A DNA stretch of 64,000 nt from Thioalkalivibrio sp. ALJT (GCF_000381825.1 NZ_KB907121.1:206001-270000), one strand, 5' to 3'; counted from the first letter of the stretch, positions 26,623-36,019 are shown. Notes: generated by a model not told the origin, from the letters alone. A program made the numbers and translations.

Positions 26623-28128
26623 ATGCCTGTTACCATTGCCTACGCACGCGCCATTGATGGCATCCAGGCCCCGCTGGTCACCATCGAGACCCACCTCGCC
26701 AACGGCTTGCCGGCATTCCAGATCGTCGGCCTGCCCGAAGCCGCGGTACGCGAAAGCCGCGACCGTGTACGCGCCGCAATCCAGACCAGCGGCTTCGAAT
26801 TCCCCCGCCGTCGTATTACGGTCAACCTGGCGCCGGCAGACCTGCCCAAGGGCGGCGGCCGCTTCGATCTCGGCATCGCCCTGGGCATCCTCGCAGCCAG
26901 CCAGCAGATCCCGGCGGCCCGCCTGGCGCAGCACGAATTCCTGGGCGAACTGGGGCTGGATGGCCAGATACGACCCGTGGGCGGAACCCTCACCGCCGGC
27001 CTTGCCGCGGCCGACGCCAAACGCATCCTGGTCGTCAGCCCGGAGGACGGCACCGAGGCGGCGCTCGCCAGCCGCGCGCAAGTCCGCATCGCAGACCACC
27101 TCGGCACGGTATGCGCCGCCCTGGCCGGACGCGAACCCCTGGGCGTGGCCACACCACCCCGACCCGCGCCACCGACCACCCCGGACCTGGCCGACGTGCG
27201 CGGCCAGCACCAGGCGCGAAGAGCGCTGGAGATCGCGGCGGCCGGGGGCCACCACCTGCTGATGGTCGGCCCGCCGGGCAGCGGGAAATCCATGCTGGCC
27301 GCCCGCATCCCCGGCATCCTCCCGCCGATGGACGAAGACGAGGCCCTGGCCACCGCTGCCATTCACAGTCTGCGCGGCAGCCAGCATCTACGAGGCGACT
27401 GGCGTGCACGACCCTTCCGATCGCCCCACCACACCGCCTCCGGGGTCGCCCTGGTGGGCGGCGGCAGCACCCCGCAACCGGGCGAGATCTCCCTGGCGCA
27501 TCAAGGCGTGCTGTTTCTCGACGAACTCACGGAATTCGACCGCTCGGTGCTGGACGTGCTGCGCGAACCACTGGAGACCGGTGTGATCCACATTTCACGC
27601 GCCGCCCGACAGGCCGAATTCCCCGCGTCCTTCCAGCTCGTGGGCGCCATGAACCCCTGCCCGCAGGGGTTCGACTGTGATCTCGCGGAACGCTGCGAAT
27701 GCACCCCGGAACAGCGCGCCCGGCATCGCAAACGCCTCTCGGCCCCCCTGCTCGATCGCATCGACCTGGCGATCGAGGTGCCCCGCATCCCGCCCGCCGA
27801 TCTCGCCGCGGATGCCGCACCCACAGAGGACTCGGCAACCGTTGCGACACGGGTCGCACGCGCTCGCAAGGTGCAACACGACCGCCAGGGGACACTGAAC
27901 CGCAGCCTGCAGGGCAAAGGACTTGAGCACCATGCGGCGCTGAGCCGTCCCGACCGCGAACTGCTGGACCGTGCCGCCGAGCGCTTCCGGCTTTCGGCGC
28001 GGTCCTACCACCGCGTACTGCGAGTCGCGCGCTCCATCGCGGACCTCAATGAGGCGGAGACGATCGCCACCCAGCACCTGACCGAGGCGCTGAGCTACCG
28101 CGCCCTGGACCATTGGCGCACCCAGTAA
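26623..28128 (+). CDS. comM: ComM/YifB family Mg-chelatase-like AAA+ ATPase
   Basis: From ATG 26623, with GGAGG seven bases upstream, the protein is 501 aa. It has an N-terminal LonC-like domain (HLANGLPAFQIVGLPEAAV, RRITVNLAPADLPKGGGRFD), Walker A GPPGSGKS at 216-223, and an RPFRSPHHTASGVALVGGG segment. The sensor/arginine motifs follow, with a ChlI-type C-terminal domain containing a CDCNPRC-like cysteine set (NPCPQGFDCDLAERCECTP). ComM is a hexameric branch-migration helicase that speeds integration of DNA during natural transformation. Its presence does not by itself prove competence. Confidence 0.94.
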   Translation: MPVTIAYARAIDGIQAPLVTIETHLANGLPAFQIVGLPEAAVRESRDRVRAAIQTSGFEFPRRRITVNLAPADLPKGGGRFDLGIALGILAASQQIPAARLAQHEFLGELGLDGQIRPVGGTLTAGLAAADAKRILVVSPEDGTEAALASRAQVRIADHLGTVCAALAGREPLGVATPPRPAPPTTPDLADVRGQHQARRALEIAAAGGHHLLMVGPPGSGKSMLAARIPGILPPMDEDEALATAAIHSLRGSQHLRGDWRARPFRSPHHTASGVALVGGGSTPQPGEISLAHQGVLFLDELTEFDRSVLDVLREPLETGVIHISRAARQAEFPASFQLVGAMNPCPQGFDCDLAERCECTPEQRARHRKRLSAPLLDRIDLAIEVPRIPPADLAADAAPTEDSATVATRVARARKVQHDRQGTLNRSLQGKGLEHHAALSRPDRELLDRAAERFRLSARSYHRVLRVARSIADLNEAETIATQHLTEALSYRALDHWRTQ

Positions 28129-28157
28129 CGCAACTTGTCGCGGCTTATGTGCGCACA

Positions 28158-28191
28158 CAAAAAACCCCGCCCGGGCGCCCCGGGCGGGGTT
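28158..28191 (-). terminator. intrinsic terminator for the dihaem cytochrome gene
   Basis: ACCCCGCCCG (28164-28173) pairs with CGGGCGGGGT (28181-28190). On the reverse strand the hairpin is followed by six or more T (the A-run at 28159-28164). It therefore terminates leftward transcripts of the cytochrome gene, about 50 bases after its stop. It lies between convergent comM and the cytochrome gene. Confidence 0.88.
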
Positions 28192-28240
28192 CTGGAGCCT
28201 CCGCGGTGCAGACACCCCGGGAGCCTGTCGAAGCAGGCCC

Positions 28241-29047
28241 CTAGTTGTCGAAGGTCGCCACGTAGACGGCCAGATCGGCAATATCCTGATCCGACAGGTT
28301 GGCCGCATTCGGTGCCATCAGGGCCGTCTGGTCACCCACCGTCTCGCCGGCACGGTAACGCACCAGCTTGTCAGCGATGTATTCGGCATCACGACCGGTC
28401 AGTGCCGGGAATACCGGAGTACCCTGGCCTTGCGCACCGTGGCAGGCAATGCAGGTGCCGTAGCCGGACTGACCACGCGCGACGTCCCCCGCGTCAAGCG
28501 CGATCGCAGCCGTACCCTCTTCTTCGGCCGCCTCGCCGTTACCGTTTGCACTGCCTTCATGATCGTGCTCGACGCCCGCCTGGTCGAGCATGTAGGCCAC
28601 AACGTCCTGCACCTGCTCGTCGGTCAGGCTCGGGTCGCCCCCGCGCGCGGGCATCGCACCAATGCCATTGATGGAATTGTCGAACAGCCCCTCCAGGCCC
28701 TTGTCGTTCAGGCGATTGCTCCACTCACCGGTGTCGTCCTTGAGCGGGGCACCGGAAGCACCCGTGTCATGACAGGCCGCGCAAACATTGGAGTAGATAT
28801 CGCCGGGGCTCAGGTCTGCGACCTCTTCGGCTGCGTCGACCGGACCCGATGCGACCTGACCAATCGGCGCGATGCGTTCTGCGATCCGCTCGTCGCCGAC
28901 CGGATCGGGCTGGGACACTTGCAGATTATTGGTGGCCCAACTGACCAGCTGCGCCACCAGGTAAAGAACCGTGGCCAGCAGGGCCAGGGACGAGATAAAC
29001 AGCAACACCTTGTTCCCGGTGTCCATCTTGATCGGTTGATTTCCCAT
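28241..29047 (-). CDS. membrane-anchored dihaem cytochrome c (c5/c4-like)
   Basis: From ATG 29047, after GGAGGGAGAGAA, the protein is 268 aa. It has a membrane anchor at about residues 13-34 (KVLLFISSLALLATVLYLVA) and two cytochrome domains. The first has C89-A-A-C92-H93 with a methionine in GIGAMPARGG (M132). The second has C199-I-A-C202-H203 with a methionine near TALMAPNAANL. An acidic, Gly/Asn/Glu-rich linker (about 160-180) joins them. Such proteins carry electrons in the periplasm, often to cbb3 oxidase, but no partner is shown by the context. It is a stand-alone transcription unit with its own terminator. Confidence 0.9.
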   Translation of the reverse strand: MGNQPIKMDTGNKVLLFISSLALLATVLYLVAQLVSWATNNLQVSQPDPVGDERIAERIAPIGQVASGPVDAAEEVADLSPGDIYSNVCAACHDTGASGAPLKDDTGEWSNRLNDKGLEGLFDNSINGIGAMPARGGDPSLTDEQVQDVVAYMLDQAGVEHDHEGSANGNGEAAEEEGTAAIALDAGDVARGQSGYGTCIACHGAQGQGTPVFPALTGRDAEYIADKLVRYRAGETVGDQTALMAPNAANLSDQDIADLAVYVATFDN

Positions 29048-29191
29048 TTCTCTCCCTCCGAGATCCTGGCCTTGCATGGCCTTGAGGTGTGCCTAGCCAA
29101 ACGCACTCGCGCAACAAACGCAAAGCGGGCGCCGAGTATAGGGCATCATGCCAGGCACGACCACAAACCGAGTGCTGCGGTCAAATATGGC

Positions 29192-29221
29192 TGGACGCGC
29201 CGGCACAAGGGCCCGTATCAT
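29192..29221 (+). promoter_or_regulatory. candidate sigma-70 promoter of tRNA-Arg
   Basis: TGGACG (29192-29197) and TATCAT (29216-29221) are separated by 18 bases and match four and five positions of the -35 and -10 consensus. The predicted start would be about 29228, a few bases before the mature tRNA. Confidence 0.4.
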
Positions 29222-29231
29222 TGCAGCGCTT

Positions 29232-29308
<77 letters not shown>

Positions 29309-29348
29309 ATACGCAGAAAGGGGCCCTCGCGGCCCCTTTCTGCGTATT
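29309..29348 (+). terminator. long perfect hairpin right after tRNA-Arg (terminator)
   Basis: The 18 bases starting AATACGCAGAAAGG (29309-29326) pair without mismatch with the 18 bases ending TTTCTGCGTATT (to about 29349), around a CTCGC loop. The right arm contains CCCCTTTC and the end is TATT rather than a long T-run. It begins one base after CCA, so it probably ends the tRNA transcript and shapes 3' processing. Confidence 0.7.
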
Positions 29349-29550
29349 GGGGAGTCTGAGAGCCCAACCCGAACCTTCGTTGCGAGCCGAACCCCGCAAA
29401 ACGGGCCGGCGCGCCCGGACGGAAGAGCCGAACCGCACCACTGCACCCCACTCCGGTGTGAATAACACGAACGTACACACGGATGCGCGTTTCCCTCGTG
29501 CGTACCACCTTGGCATACTTGCGATCATACTAAGAAGAGGAGTCCTGCCG

Positions 29551-30324
29551 ATGTCGGTCACCACGTCCGAGGTTTCCGCGGTTCGCATTCTGGTCGTCGA
29601 CGACGAACCCGACATCGTCGAAGAAATCCAGGAAAGCTTGGAGGCCGATGGCTACTCATGCGAACCCGCCTTTAGCGCGCAAGAGGCCCGAGCCCAGTTC
29701 ATTAAAGATCCGTCAATCGGGATTGTCCTGACGGATATCAAGATGCCGGCCGAGGACGGGCTGCAATTCATCGAGTGGCTGTTGAGTCAGTACGAAGGTG
29801 ACCGGATATTCGAGACAGCCGTGATTACCGGCCACGGATCGCAGGACACCGCGATCCGCGCCTTGCGCGATGGAGTGCGTGACTATTTCCAGAAACCGCT
29901 GGATCTCTCGGCTTTGTTCGCGTCCGTTCAGAAACTTGAAGAGAGGGTCCGGAAACGCCGCGAGGAGGCGCGATCGACCCAGATCGCCCCTCAGCTGGAT
30001 TCCCTCAACCAGGCCATTGCCAGCGTCTCCGGCGAACTTACAACACTGAGAAACCAGCTGGGGCTGCCCGCTCAAGCCCCGGAAATCGGGTCCGGGACCA
30101 CGTCCAGCGTAAACCTCGACCGACCCGAATTCGAAAAACTGACCGCTCGCCAACGGGAGGTGGTGGCGCTGGTTGCCAACGCCTACAGCAATTATCAAAT
30201 TGCCTACGAGCTGGGCATTACGGAAAACACCGTGAAGTTGTACGTCTCACAGATCCTGCACACCCTGGGGCTCTCCAACCGGACGCAACTGGCACTTGCC
30301 GCCACCCGCCACGCGCTGTCCTGA
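29551..30324 (+). CDS. two-domain response regulator, receiver plus LuxR/NarL-type helix-turn-helix
   Basis: From ATG 29551, with AGAGGAG about nine bases before, the protein is 257 aa. The receiver domain has D17/D18 in VVDDEP, the phosphoacceptor D62 in VLTDIKMPAEDG and the lysine in FQKPLD. A helical linker of about 60 residues (EERVRKRREEARS and a leucine-rich stretch) leads to a C-terminal LuxR/FixJ-type domain, LTARQREVVALVANAYSNYQ and ENTVKLYVSQILHTLGL. It points toward the histidine kinase gene that closes the Tad operon and is the likely DNA-binding output of that kinase. AYSNYQIAYELGI differs from the usual G-x-S-N-K-E-I-A, so DNA contacts may be unusual. Confidence 0.9.
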   Translation: MSVTTSEVSAVRILVVDDEPDIVEEIQESLEADGYSCEPAFSAQEARAQFIKDPSIGIVLTDIKMPAEDGLQFIEWLLSQYEGDRIFETAVITGHGSQDTAIRALRDGVRDYFQKPLDLSALFASVQKLEERVRKRREEARSTQIAPQLDSLNQAIASVSGELTTLRNQLGLPAQAPEIGSGTTSSVNLDRPEFEKLTARQREVVALVANAYSNYQIAYELGITENTVKLYVSQILHTLGLSNRTQLALAATRHALS

Positions 30325-30339
30325 CCCGCCACCGCGCGG

Positions 30340-32739
30340 CTACCCCGCGGGCAATTCGATCCGGAAACAGGCCCCGGTCCCCTGATTGGTGACCTCAATA
30401 CGACCCCCCATTTCCTGGATAATCCCAAAACTGATGGACAGCCCCAGGCCGGTGCCCTTGCCCACCTCCTTGGTGGTAAAGAACGGCTCAAACACCCGCT
30501 CCCGGAGACCCTCGTCAATACCGCCACCCGTATCCGAGACCTCCAGCACGATGGTTCCGCCCGCATCCGCTCCTGTGAGTCGAACGCGAATGGAGTGCCC
30601 GGATTCGGACTCGGAAGCCGCAATCGCATCACGCGCATTGACCATTAGATTCATCAACACCTGTTCGAGTTGATCTCGGTGGCCCAGGACCTGGTCCGAC
30701 CCGCCCGCTTCGGTTTCCACCCAGAGCGCAATACCGTTTTTCCCGAACTGCTCCCCGACCAGAACCAGTGCGCTTTCGATGGCCTCCCGTACCGAGAACC
30801 ACTGCGGCGTCCGGTCACTGCGGCGCCCGAACATCCGCATCTGGTCGATGATATTGGCAGCCCTGGACACCTGCCCCTCGATGCGGTCGATCTTCGCCAG
30901 CACCCGATCCTGCGCCCCTTCGCCATCGGTCAGGAGGCGGCGGGCATTATGTGCCGCCATGCGGATTACGTTGAGCGGCTGGTTGATCTCATGTGCGGCC
31001 CCCGTGGCCATCTCTCCCACCGTCGCCATCTTGGCGGCATGAATCAGTCTCTCCCGGGCATCCCGAATCTCGGTGTTGTCGCGCCCGACAGCCTGAACCT
31101 CGACGAGATCGCCCCGTTCATCGAAAAACCCCCGCTCCGACCACACCACGGACCGAACCCCGCGCTCGGGCAAGGTCATCTCCATTTCATGATCGACCAT
31201 GGGGTTTGACGGGGTCAGGCCCGCCAGACGCGAACCCAGCTGCTGCGTCTCCTCCTCGCTGAGAAACTCCGGCCAGGAACGATGTTCCGAGGCGATTGGA
31301 CCTTCCAGCCCGAAGGCCTCCAGGAAAGCGGCATTGGCGAAACTCAACTCAAGGTCTGCCCCGAACCGGACGATGAAAACCGGCGCATCCTCCACGATCG
31401 CGCGGTAGCGGCGTTCGCTGGCATAGACACTGGCCTCGAACGACTTGCGTTCGGTGATATCCATGAGGATGCCGACGAGACGGCCGTCCGCCCCGCCCTC
31501 CGTGCGGCGTATCTCCTCATAGACCCAGGAATAGCCCCCGTCTGCGTTCCGCAGTCGGTAGGTCCCCTCGAATACATCATCCGCTTCCAGGCGGTGCCAC
31601 CGCGCGCGCACCACCGGAAGATCGTTCGGATGCGTCCTTGAGGCCAGGCTCTCCGTTTCCAGACAGGTCGGATCCTGACTCCCGGTGATGCCCTGCAAGG
31701 ACGCACTCGCATGCGTGACCCGCAGGCCCTCGGGCTCCATAGACCCAAGAAACACCACGATCGGAGATGATTCCAGCAACGCCGCAAACAGCTCACTGGT
31801 CTCACGGTGGCGCCGGTCCCCGGCGTCACGCAGGCTGATATCCGCGACCGTGCCGCGGCAAAAACGGCCCGTGCCATCCGCCGATAGACATTCGCCACGG
31901 AAACGCAGATAAAGAGGGGGCTCGCGTGCGCCACTGCCTGCCCGTACCGTCAGTTCGTGTGGTACCGAGCCCGTAGACTCGATCAACGACTCGATCCAGG
32001 CTTCGAGCCGACCCCGGTCCTCGTGGACAATACCGAAGGCTACGGCCAGGGCTTGCGCCCGGGGCTCGGCCGCCAGCCGCCGCGCCGCCGCCGACAGCGA
32101 CAACCGCCCCGTGTCGGGGTCGAAGCCCCACGAACCGACCGCCTCGACCCTTTCGAGTGCGTCCACCTGTGTCTCTGCGGCCAGGCTGCGCGCCGACTCC
32201 TGGCGGGCGGCAAGCACCCCCCCGAGCATGCCGGCAACGGGCGTCAAATGTGGCGTCCAGACATTCCAGTCCGACCGCTCAGCAAGCGACTCGACCAGCA
32301 CGCCCCCCCATTCCCGCCCCCCGGCCAGCAAGGGCAGCACCACCAGCGAACGCAGGCCACAACGGACAAGGACCCTGCCAGCACAGCCCCCACGCGAACC
32401 TTCCAGGCACACCACACGGCCACGTTCGAGCTCGCCACGAACCTCGGCGCACTCCAGAATTCGACGCGGGTCATCAGACCCTGCCGGTGCAATCAGGCCT
32501 TCATGGAGGGTCCAGCTACGTTCAATCCGCGCCCCTCCGAGGGCCTTTTCCTCACGGACCACCAGCAGCACCCGATCCGCGGCCATCGCACGCCCCAGGT
32601 CCCCCAGGACCCGGTCCAGATAGCGCCCTTCCGCATGCCGCACCAGCGGTGTCAGCATCATGGACCGAACCAGCGCTTCCAGCGCACTGCGCACCTCTTC
32701 GGTGTGGTCCCGTACACCCTCAACAGGCTTCGCGTCCAT
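30340..32739 (-). CDS. soluble GAF/PAS sensor histidine kinase at the end of the Tad operon
   Basis: From ATG 32739 the protein is 799 aa with no membrane span. It has an N-terminal GAF-like domain (about 30-200), then two or three PAS/PAC modules (RLRNADGGYSWVYEEIRR, GILMDITERKSFEASVYASE). HisKA follows with the phosphoacceptor H583 in GAAHEINQPLNVI, then HATPase_c with N-box NLMVNARDAI, G1 SDTGGGID and G2 GKGTGLGLS. It follows the single-domain receiver gene by 37 bases. The frame is open upstream of 32739 into the receiver gene, but no family domain starts there. It probably senses a cytoplasmic signal and controls pilus or biofilm genes. The signal is unknown. Confidence 0.9.
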   Translation of the reverse strand: MDAKPVEGVRDHTEEVRSALEALVRSMMLTPLVRHAEGRYLDRVLGDLGRAMAADRVLLVVREEKALGGARIERSWTLHEGLIAPAGSDDPRRILECAEVRGELERGRVVCLEGSRGGCAGRVLVRCGLRSLVVLPLLAGGREWGGVLVESLAERSDWNVWTPHLTPVAGMLGGVLAARQESARSLAAETQVDALERVEAVGSWGFDPDTGRLSLSAAARRLAAEPRAQALAVAFGIVHEDRGRLEAWIESLIESTGSVPHELTVRAGSGAREPPLYLRFRGECLSADGTGRFCRGTVADISLRDAGDRRHRETSELFAALLESSPIVVFLGSMEPEGLRVTHASASLQGITGSQDPTCLETESLASRTHPNDLPVVRARWHRLEADDVFEGTYRLRNADGGYSWVYEEIRRTEGGADGRLVGILMDITERKSFEASVYASERRYRAIVEDAPVFIVRFGADLELSFANAAFLEAFGLEGPIASEHRSWPEFLSEEETQQLGSRLAGLTPSNPMVDHEMEMTLPERGVRSVVWSERGFFDERGDLVEVQAVGRDNTEIRDARERLIHAAKMATVGEMATGAAHEINQPLNVIRMAAHNARRLLTDGEGAQDRVLAKIDRIEGQVSRAANIIDQMRMFGRRSDRTPQWFSVREAIESALVLVGEQFGKNGIALWVETEAGGSDQVLGHRDQLEQVLMNLMVNARDAIAASESESGHSIRVRLTGADAGGTIVLEVSDTGGGIDEGLRERVFEPFFTTKEVGKGTGLGLSISFGIIQEMGGRIEVTNQGTGACFRIELPAG

Positions 32740-32776
32740 TAGAATACGGCCCCCTTGCCCGGTGGTTACTGGCCGT

Positions 32777-33223
32777 TCACGTCCCGCTCCCCGGTTCGCA
32801 AGGCCCGGGCGCAACGCCCATCGCATGCGCGCGCTCGTCTCTTTCCTGTAACTGTTGTTGCGCGCGTTGCAGCGCGGCAAACAGCAGCGCGGGATCCAAC
32901 GGTTTCTCCAGGAAGGCCGTCACCCCCTGACTCAATGCGGCACTCGCCGTTTCCTGAGTACCATATCCGGTCACCATGATCACCGCACGGGCATCACCGA
33001 AATCGCGCCGAATTGCGTTCATGATCACCATGCCGTCCTCGCCCGGCAGCCCCAGATCGAGGAGGACAACGCGAATCTCCGGATGCCGCCCCAGAACATC
33101 CAGCGCGCCTTCGCCATTCGCCTCATGCCAGACCTGATACCCGACAGACTCCAGCGCCTCCTGCAACTCTTCGTGGATATCCGCATCATCATCCACCAGG
33201 AGCACGTTTCCGAGGTCGCTCAT
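32777..33223 (-). CDS. single-domain response regulator (receiver only)
   Basis: The 148-aa protein is a CheY-like receiver with DD/D at residues 11-13 (VLLVDDDADIHEEL), phosphoacceptor D56 in VLLDLGLPGEDG, T/S in IMVTGYGTQETA and K in FLEKPLDPALL. It has a short helical tail and no output domain. ATG 33223 was chosen over an upstream GTG (33241) because AGGA lies seven bases before it. It sits between the TadE-like pilus gene and the histidine kinase on the same strand, so it is probably a phospho-relay or protein-interaction output of that kinase. Confidence 0.88.
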   Translation of the reverse strand: MSDLGNVLLVDDDADIHEELQEALESVGYQVWHEANGEGALDVLGRHPEIRVVLLDLGLPGEDGMVIMNAIRRDFGDARAVIMVTGYGTQETASAALSQGVTAFLEKPLDPALLFAALQRAQQQLQERDERAHAMGVAPGPCEPGSGT

Positions 33224-33237
33224 CGCCGCTTCCTGGG

Positions 33238-33705
33238 TCACAAGTCAATCGACGCCTGTGCACGAAGCACATCCGGCAGCCGGGGAACAGGCCCGATCAA
33301 CGGGAGCTGGAGCGGCACCAGCAAGGGTGTAGCGGTGTAGTCGTAGCTGATCTCCAGCTCGAGCAGGCTGCCGACCATATTGGCGTTAATGTCGAAAGCT
33401 CCGGGGAAAAGCGCGATCATGCGGCTGTCTTGCAGGACACGTTCGGCATTCTCGGCCGCCAGCTCTTCCATCCGCTGCCCCGCATTCTCGGCCGCCGGAT
33501 CCACCTGAATGGCGATCCGGACACCTTCCGCAGCCGCCGTGTTCATGTTCTGCACCAGCAGCAACGGGAAGGCATAGGACACGATCGCATAAAACACCGC
33601 GAAGAAGATCACGAAGGTCAACGCGAACTCGATCGCCACCGCACCGCCCTGACGTGCGCGCCGCGGTCCGTTCTTCATCCTCACAAACCTCTTGTTCGTA
33701 CCCAT
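33238..33705 (-). CDS. TadE-like minor pilin/pseudopilin
   Basis: From ATG 33705, after GAGGAGCAGGC, the protein is about 155 aa. After a basic N-terminus (MGTNKRFVRMKNGPRRARQ) comes GGAVAIEFALTFVIFFAVFY, the TadE motif with the conserved E after the hydrophobic start. TadE-like pseudopilins are processed by TadV and prime Tad (Flp) pilus assembly. It follows the TadG-like gene by 25 bases. Confidence 0.85.
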   Translation of the reverse strand: MGTNKRFVRMKNGPRRARQGGAVAIEFALTFVIFFAVFYAIVSYAFPLLLVQNMNTAAAEGVRIAIQVDPAAENAGQRMEELAAENAERVLQDSRMIALFPGAFDINANMVGSLLELEISYDYTATPLLVPLQLPLIGPVPRLPDVLRAQASIDL

Positions 33706-33730
33706 GCCTGCTCCTCGGTCACCGCACTGG

Positions 33731-35596
33731 TCAGCGAACCAGATCCACTCCACCTTCACGCAGCTCTATCAACTGGACATCCATACCGCCCACCTTCACG
33801 CCGAGAAGATCCAGGAGGGGATCCAGCAGGGCTTCGCCTACCGTCTCGAGCAGGGGCGCCACGACGTCCGCCAGCAGGGCAGTCAGAATCGGGGTGACCA
33901 CCACGGAAAGGACGCTGTTGACCAGATCCGCCACGCCGCACAACAATCCCCCGAGGAGCCCACCACATGAGCCCCCCTCAAATCCCGGGAGGACACGAAC
34001 CTCGAGAATCAGATCCTCCCCGAGGGTTTCCACCGCGTGCCCCAGGGAATCCCCCACGCCCGTCGACGCAGACAAGGGTTCTGTGGGCAGTTCGGAGCGA
34101 TCCATCACAATGAATTCCAGCGTCTCGGAACCACTGGATGCCACCGGGACCGTCGCCTGGAGGTCCACCTCGGCCAGGCCGAGGATCTTCAAGTGAGATG
34201 GCTCGAGCGTGTCCGAATCGAGGCTGGCAAAGCGGCCGACATGCACGCTGGCAATGCCGGGCTGAACCCCGATATCCACACGGGTCCCCGCACCGTTCGC
34301 ACCGGGGCAGGAGACGTCTTCCAGCCACGCATCGCCTTGCGCGGCCTGTACCGCCAGGCCGAGATCCAGTTCAATCGCGTGACTCTGGCCTTCGTCGTCC
34401 TGAAATGTTTCCTCCAGAACGCCCAGGATCAGATCGACCTGAATCCGCGCCTGAGCCGTTTGCAAGTGCGTCCGCCAGCGGTCCGCCGGCGGGTCGCCGG
34501 GCACACTTCCCGGCAGGACCCCCGGCGGTCCGATTGCGATCTGCGGCGGCTCAGTCAACTGAACGGACACATTGGCGCCGACGGTGGCCAGTCCGGGAAG
34601 GTCCACCGGCAACGCGAGATCCAGATCAATCGCATTGTCGCCGGTGGCCGTCAGGGCCGACATCAGGATCAGTTCCAGCACATTGAGCTCGGCATCCAGA
34701 GCCGCCTCCGGATCGGAAGGCGCCTGCACCTTCAGCAGGTCTCCAAGCTGCAACTGCAACTCGTCGACTTTCAGGCCCAGCAACATCTGATCCAGTGCCG
34801 CGAGGGTGATATCCGCAACGTCCTGGCGGTCCACGGCGGCGACGGTGGCCTCGATCACCTCCAGCACCGTCACATTCGCGGCCAGCAGCTCATTCACCGT
34901 ACCCACGGCGAGATCAACCCCCAGCACGCGCAGATCGTCGGCCAGTTCCAGGAGCGTAATCGAAGTATCCGCCAGGCCCCGGAACGAGACGGCCTGCAGA
35001 TCCAGGTCGGTACCCAGCAACTCATTCAGAAGCAGATTCAGCAGCACCGAGTCTTGAGCGGAGATATCGGCAGCCCAGGACCCGGCCGAGAAGCCGGCCA
35101 TATTCTGGCGCCGCGCCACGGCCTCGGCCGACAAGGTCGTGGTGCCACCCAGCAGGCCGCCCAGCACAAGGCTGGAAGGCACATCCTCAGTCACCACCAC
35201 GCGCACGGCCTCCGGCACCTCGTCGGGGTCGCCGCTACCGAGCGTGAACACGCGCAGGTCGTCGATAATGTCGAGGGTCCCGAGCTGGACCACGCCATCG
35301 CCCGCCAACAGGTCCCCGGAAAAACCGTTGCGCGCCGCGCTTTGTTGCGCACGCTCCGCAGCACCCGACTGGGCGGCATGGCAACCCGTATGGTGGCGGG
35401 CGGTCTCCAGGGCCGCTACGTCGGCGATCCGCTGCAGGCTGCGCTGTTCCATATACAGCCGCCCGGCATCGATCGCGAGCGCCATGGTCAACAGAACGAG
35501 CAGGAGCAGCAGGGCCGCCATCAGCCCAATGGCACCACCCTGACTCCGTGGCATTTGTCGCCGGCCCATGCCGGGACCCAACCGCAACTCGAACAT
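33731..35596 (-). CDS. tadG: TadG-like Flp pilus-associated protein with long periplasmic domain
   Basis: The 621-aa protein has one N-terminal span after a short cytoplasmic tail (SQGGAIGLMAALLLLLVLLT), then ALAIDAGRLYMEQRSLQRIADVAALETAR, the TadG/DUF2134 region that follows the membrane anchor. The rest is a long periplasmic domain rich in Leu, Asp and Val. It ends with unusually hydrophobic segments (CGGLLGGLLCGVADLVNSVL and DPLLDLLGVKVGG). TadG is needed for Tad pilus function, probably as an envelope anchor. A TadF homologue is not visible in this locus. Confidence 0.83.
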   Translation of the reverse strand: MFELRLGPGMGRRQMPRSQGGAIGLMAALLLLLVLLTMALAIDAGRLYMEQRSLQRIADVAALETARHHTGCHAAQSGAAERAQQSAARNGFSGDLLAGDGVVQLGTLDIIDDLRVFTLGSGDPDEVPEAVRVVVTEDVPSSLVLGGLLGGTTTLSAEAVARRQNMAGFSAGSWAADISAQDSVLLNLLLNELLGTDLDLQAVSFRGLADTSITLLELADDLRVLGVDLAVGTVNELLAANVTVLEVIEATVAAVDRQDVADITLAALDQMLLGLKVDELQLQLGDLLKVQAPSDPEAALDAELNVLELILMSALTATGDNAIDLDLALPVDLPGLATVGANVSVQLTEPPQIAIGPPGVLPGSVPGDPPADRWRTHLQTAQARIQVDLILGVLEETFQDDEGQSHAIELDLGLAVQAAQGDAWLEDVSCPGANGAGTRVDIGVQPGIASVHVGRFASLDSDTLEPSHLKILGLAEVDLQATVPVASSGSETLEFIVMDRSELPTEPLSASTGVGDSLGHAVETLGEDLILEVRVLPGFEGGSCGGLLGGLLCGVADLVNSVLSVVVTPILTALLADVVAPLLETVGEALLDPLLDLLGVKVGGMDVQLIELREGGVDLVR

Positions 35597-35617
35597 AGCG
35601 ACCCCCCGGGCCGTTCG

Positions 35618-36019
35618 TTAATCGACGCTGAAAGAACCGCGATCGATATAATGCTCCGGAATCGGGTGAGTAAAGCTGTCCAGATAGCGCCCCAGGGCGC
35701 GGGTCCGGGCGGCTTCGGACAGTCCCTGCACGTGCTCGGAAGCCTGGGCACCGTCGCGCTGCATCGCTAGCCAGTCGCGAGTCCCGACAGACTCCGAGCG
35801 GTCCACTCCCGCTCTGGCCACCGGCGCCGATTCAGCGCTCTCGGCGACGGGGTGGGCCCCGGGCATCTCCTCAGCCTTCTCGGCGGCTTCGGGAGCCGTC
35901 CAGCCCTTGTCCGCCACCGGTCCCGTCCAGGAGTCGTCGGCGAATGTCACGGGCCCGACCAGACCCAACACGATGAACAGCGTCCCGCTCACCATCGAGA
36001 ACTTTTTCAGTGCCTTCAT
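35618..36019 (-). CDS. DUF3613 domain protein of the Tad locus, secreted
   Basis: The 133-aa protein has a signal peptide (KFSMVSGTLFIVLGLVGPVTFA), a Pro/Ala/Glu-rich middle and the DUF3613 motif at the C-terminus: VGTRDWLAMQRDGAQASEH followed by RYLDSFTHPIPEHY. The family is often found in Tad loci of gamma- and betaproteobacteria; its function is unknown. ATG 36019 overlaps the stop of the TPR gene by four bases. Confidence 0.8.
   Translation of the reverse strand: MKALKKFSMVSGTLFIVLGLVGPVTFADDSWTGPVADKGWTAPEAAEKAEEMPGAHPVAESAESAPVARAGVDRSESVGTRDWLAMQRDGAQASEHVQGLSEAARTRALGRYLDSFTHPIPEHYIDRGSFSVD

Noticed and set aside
32740-32880. N-terminal extension of the histidine kinase into the receiver gene
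   Set aside because: The extra 47 residues are Arg-rich, overlap the receiver coding sequence by about 100 bases and match no domain.
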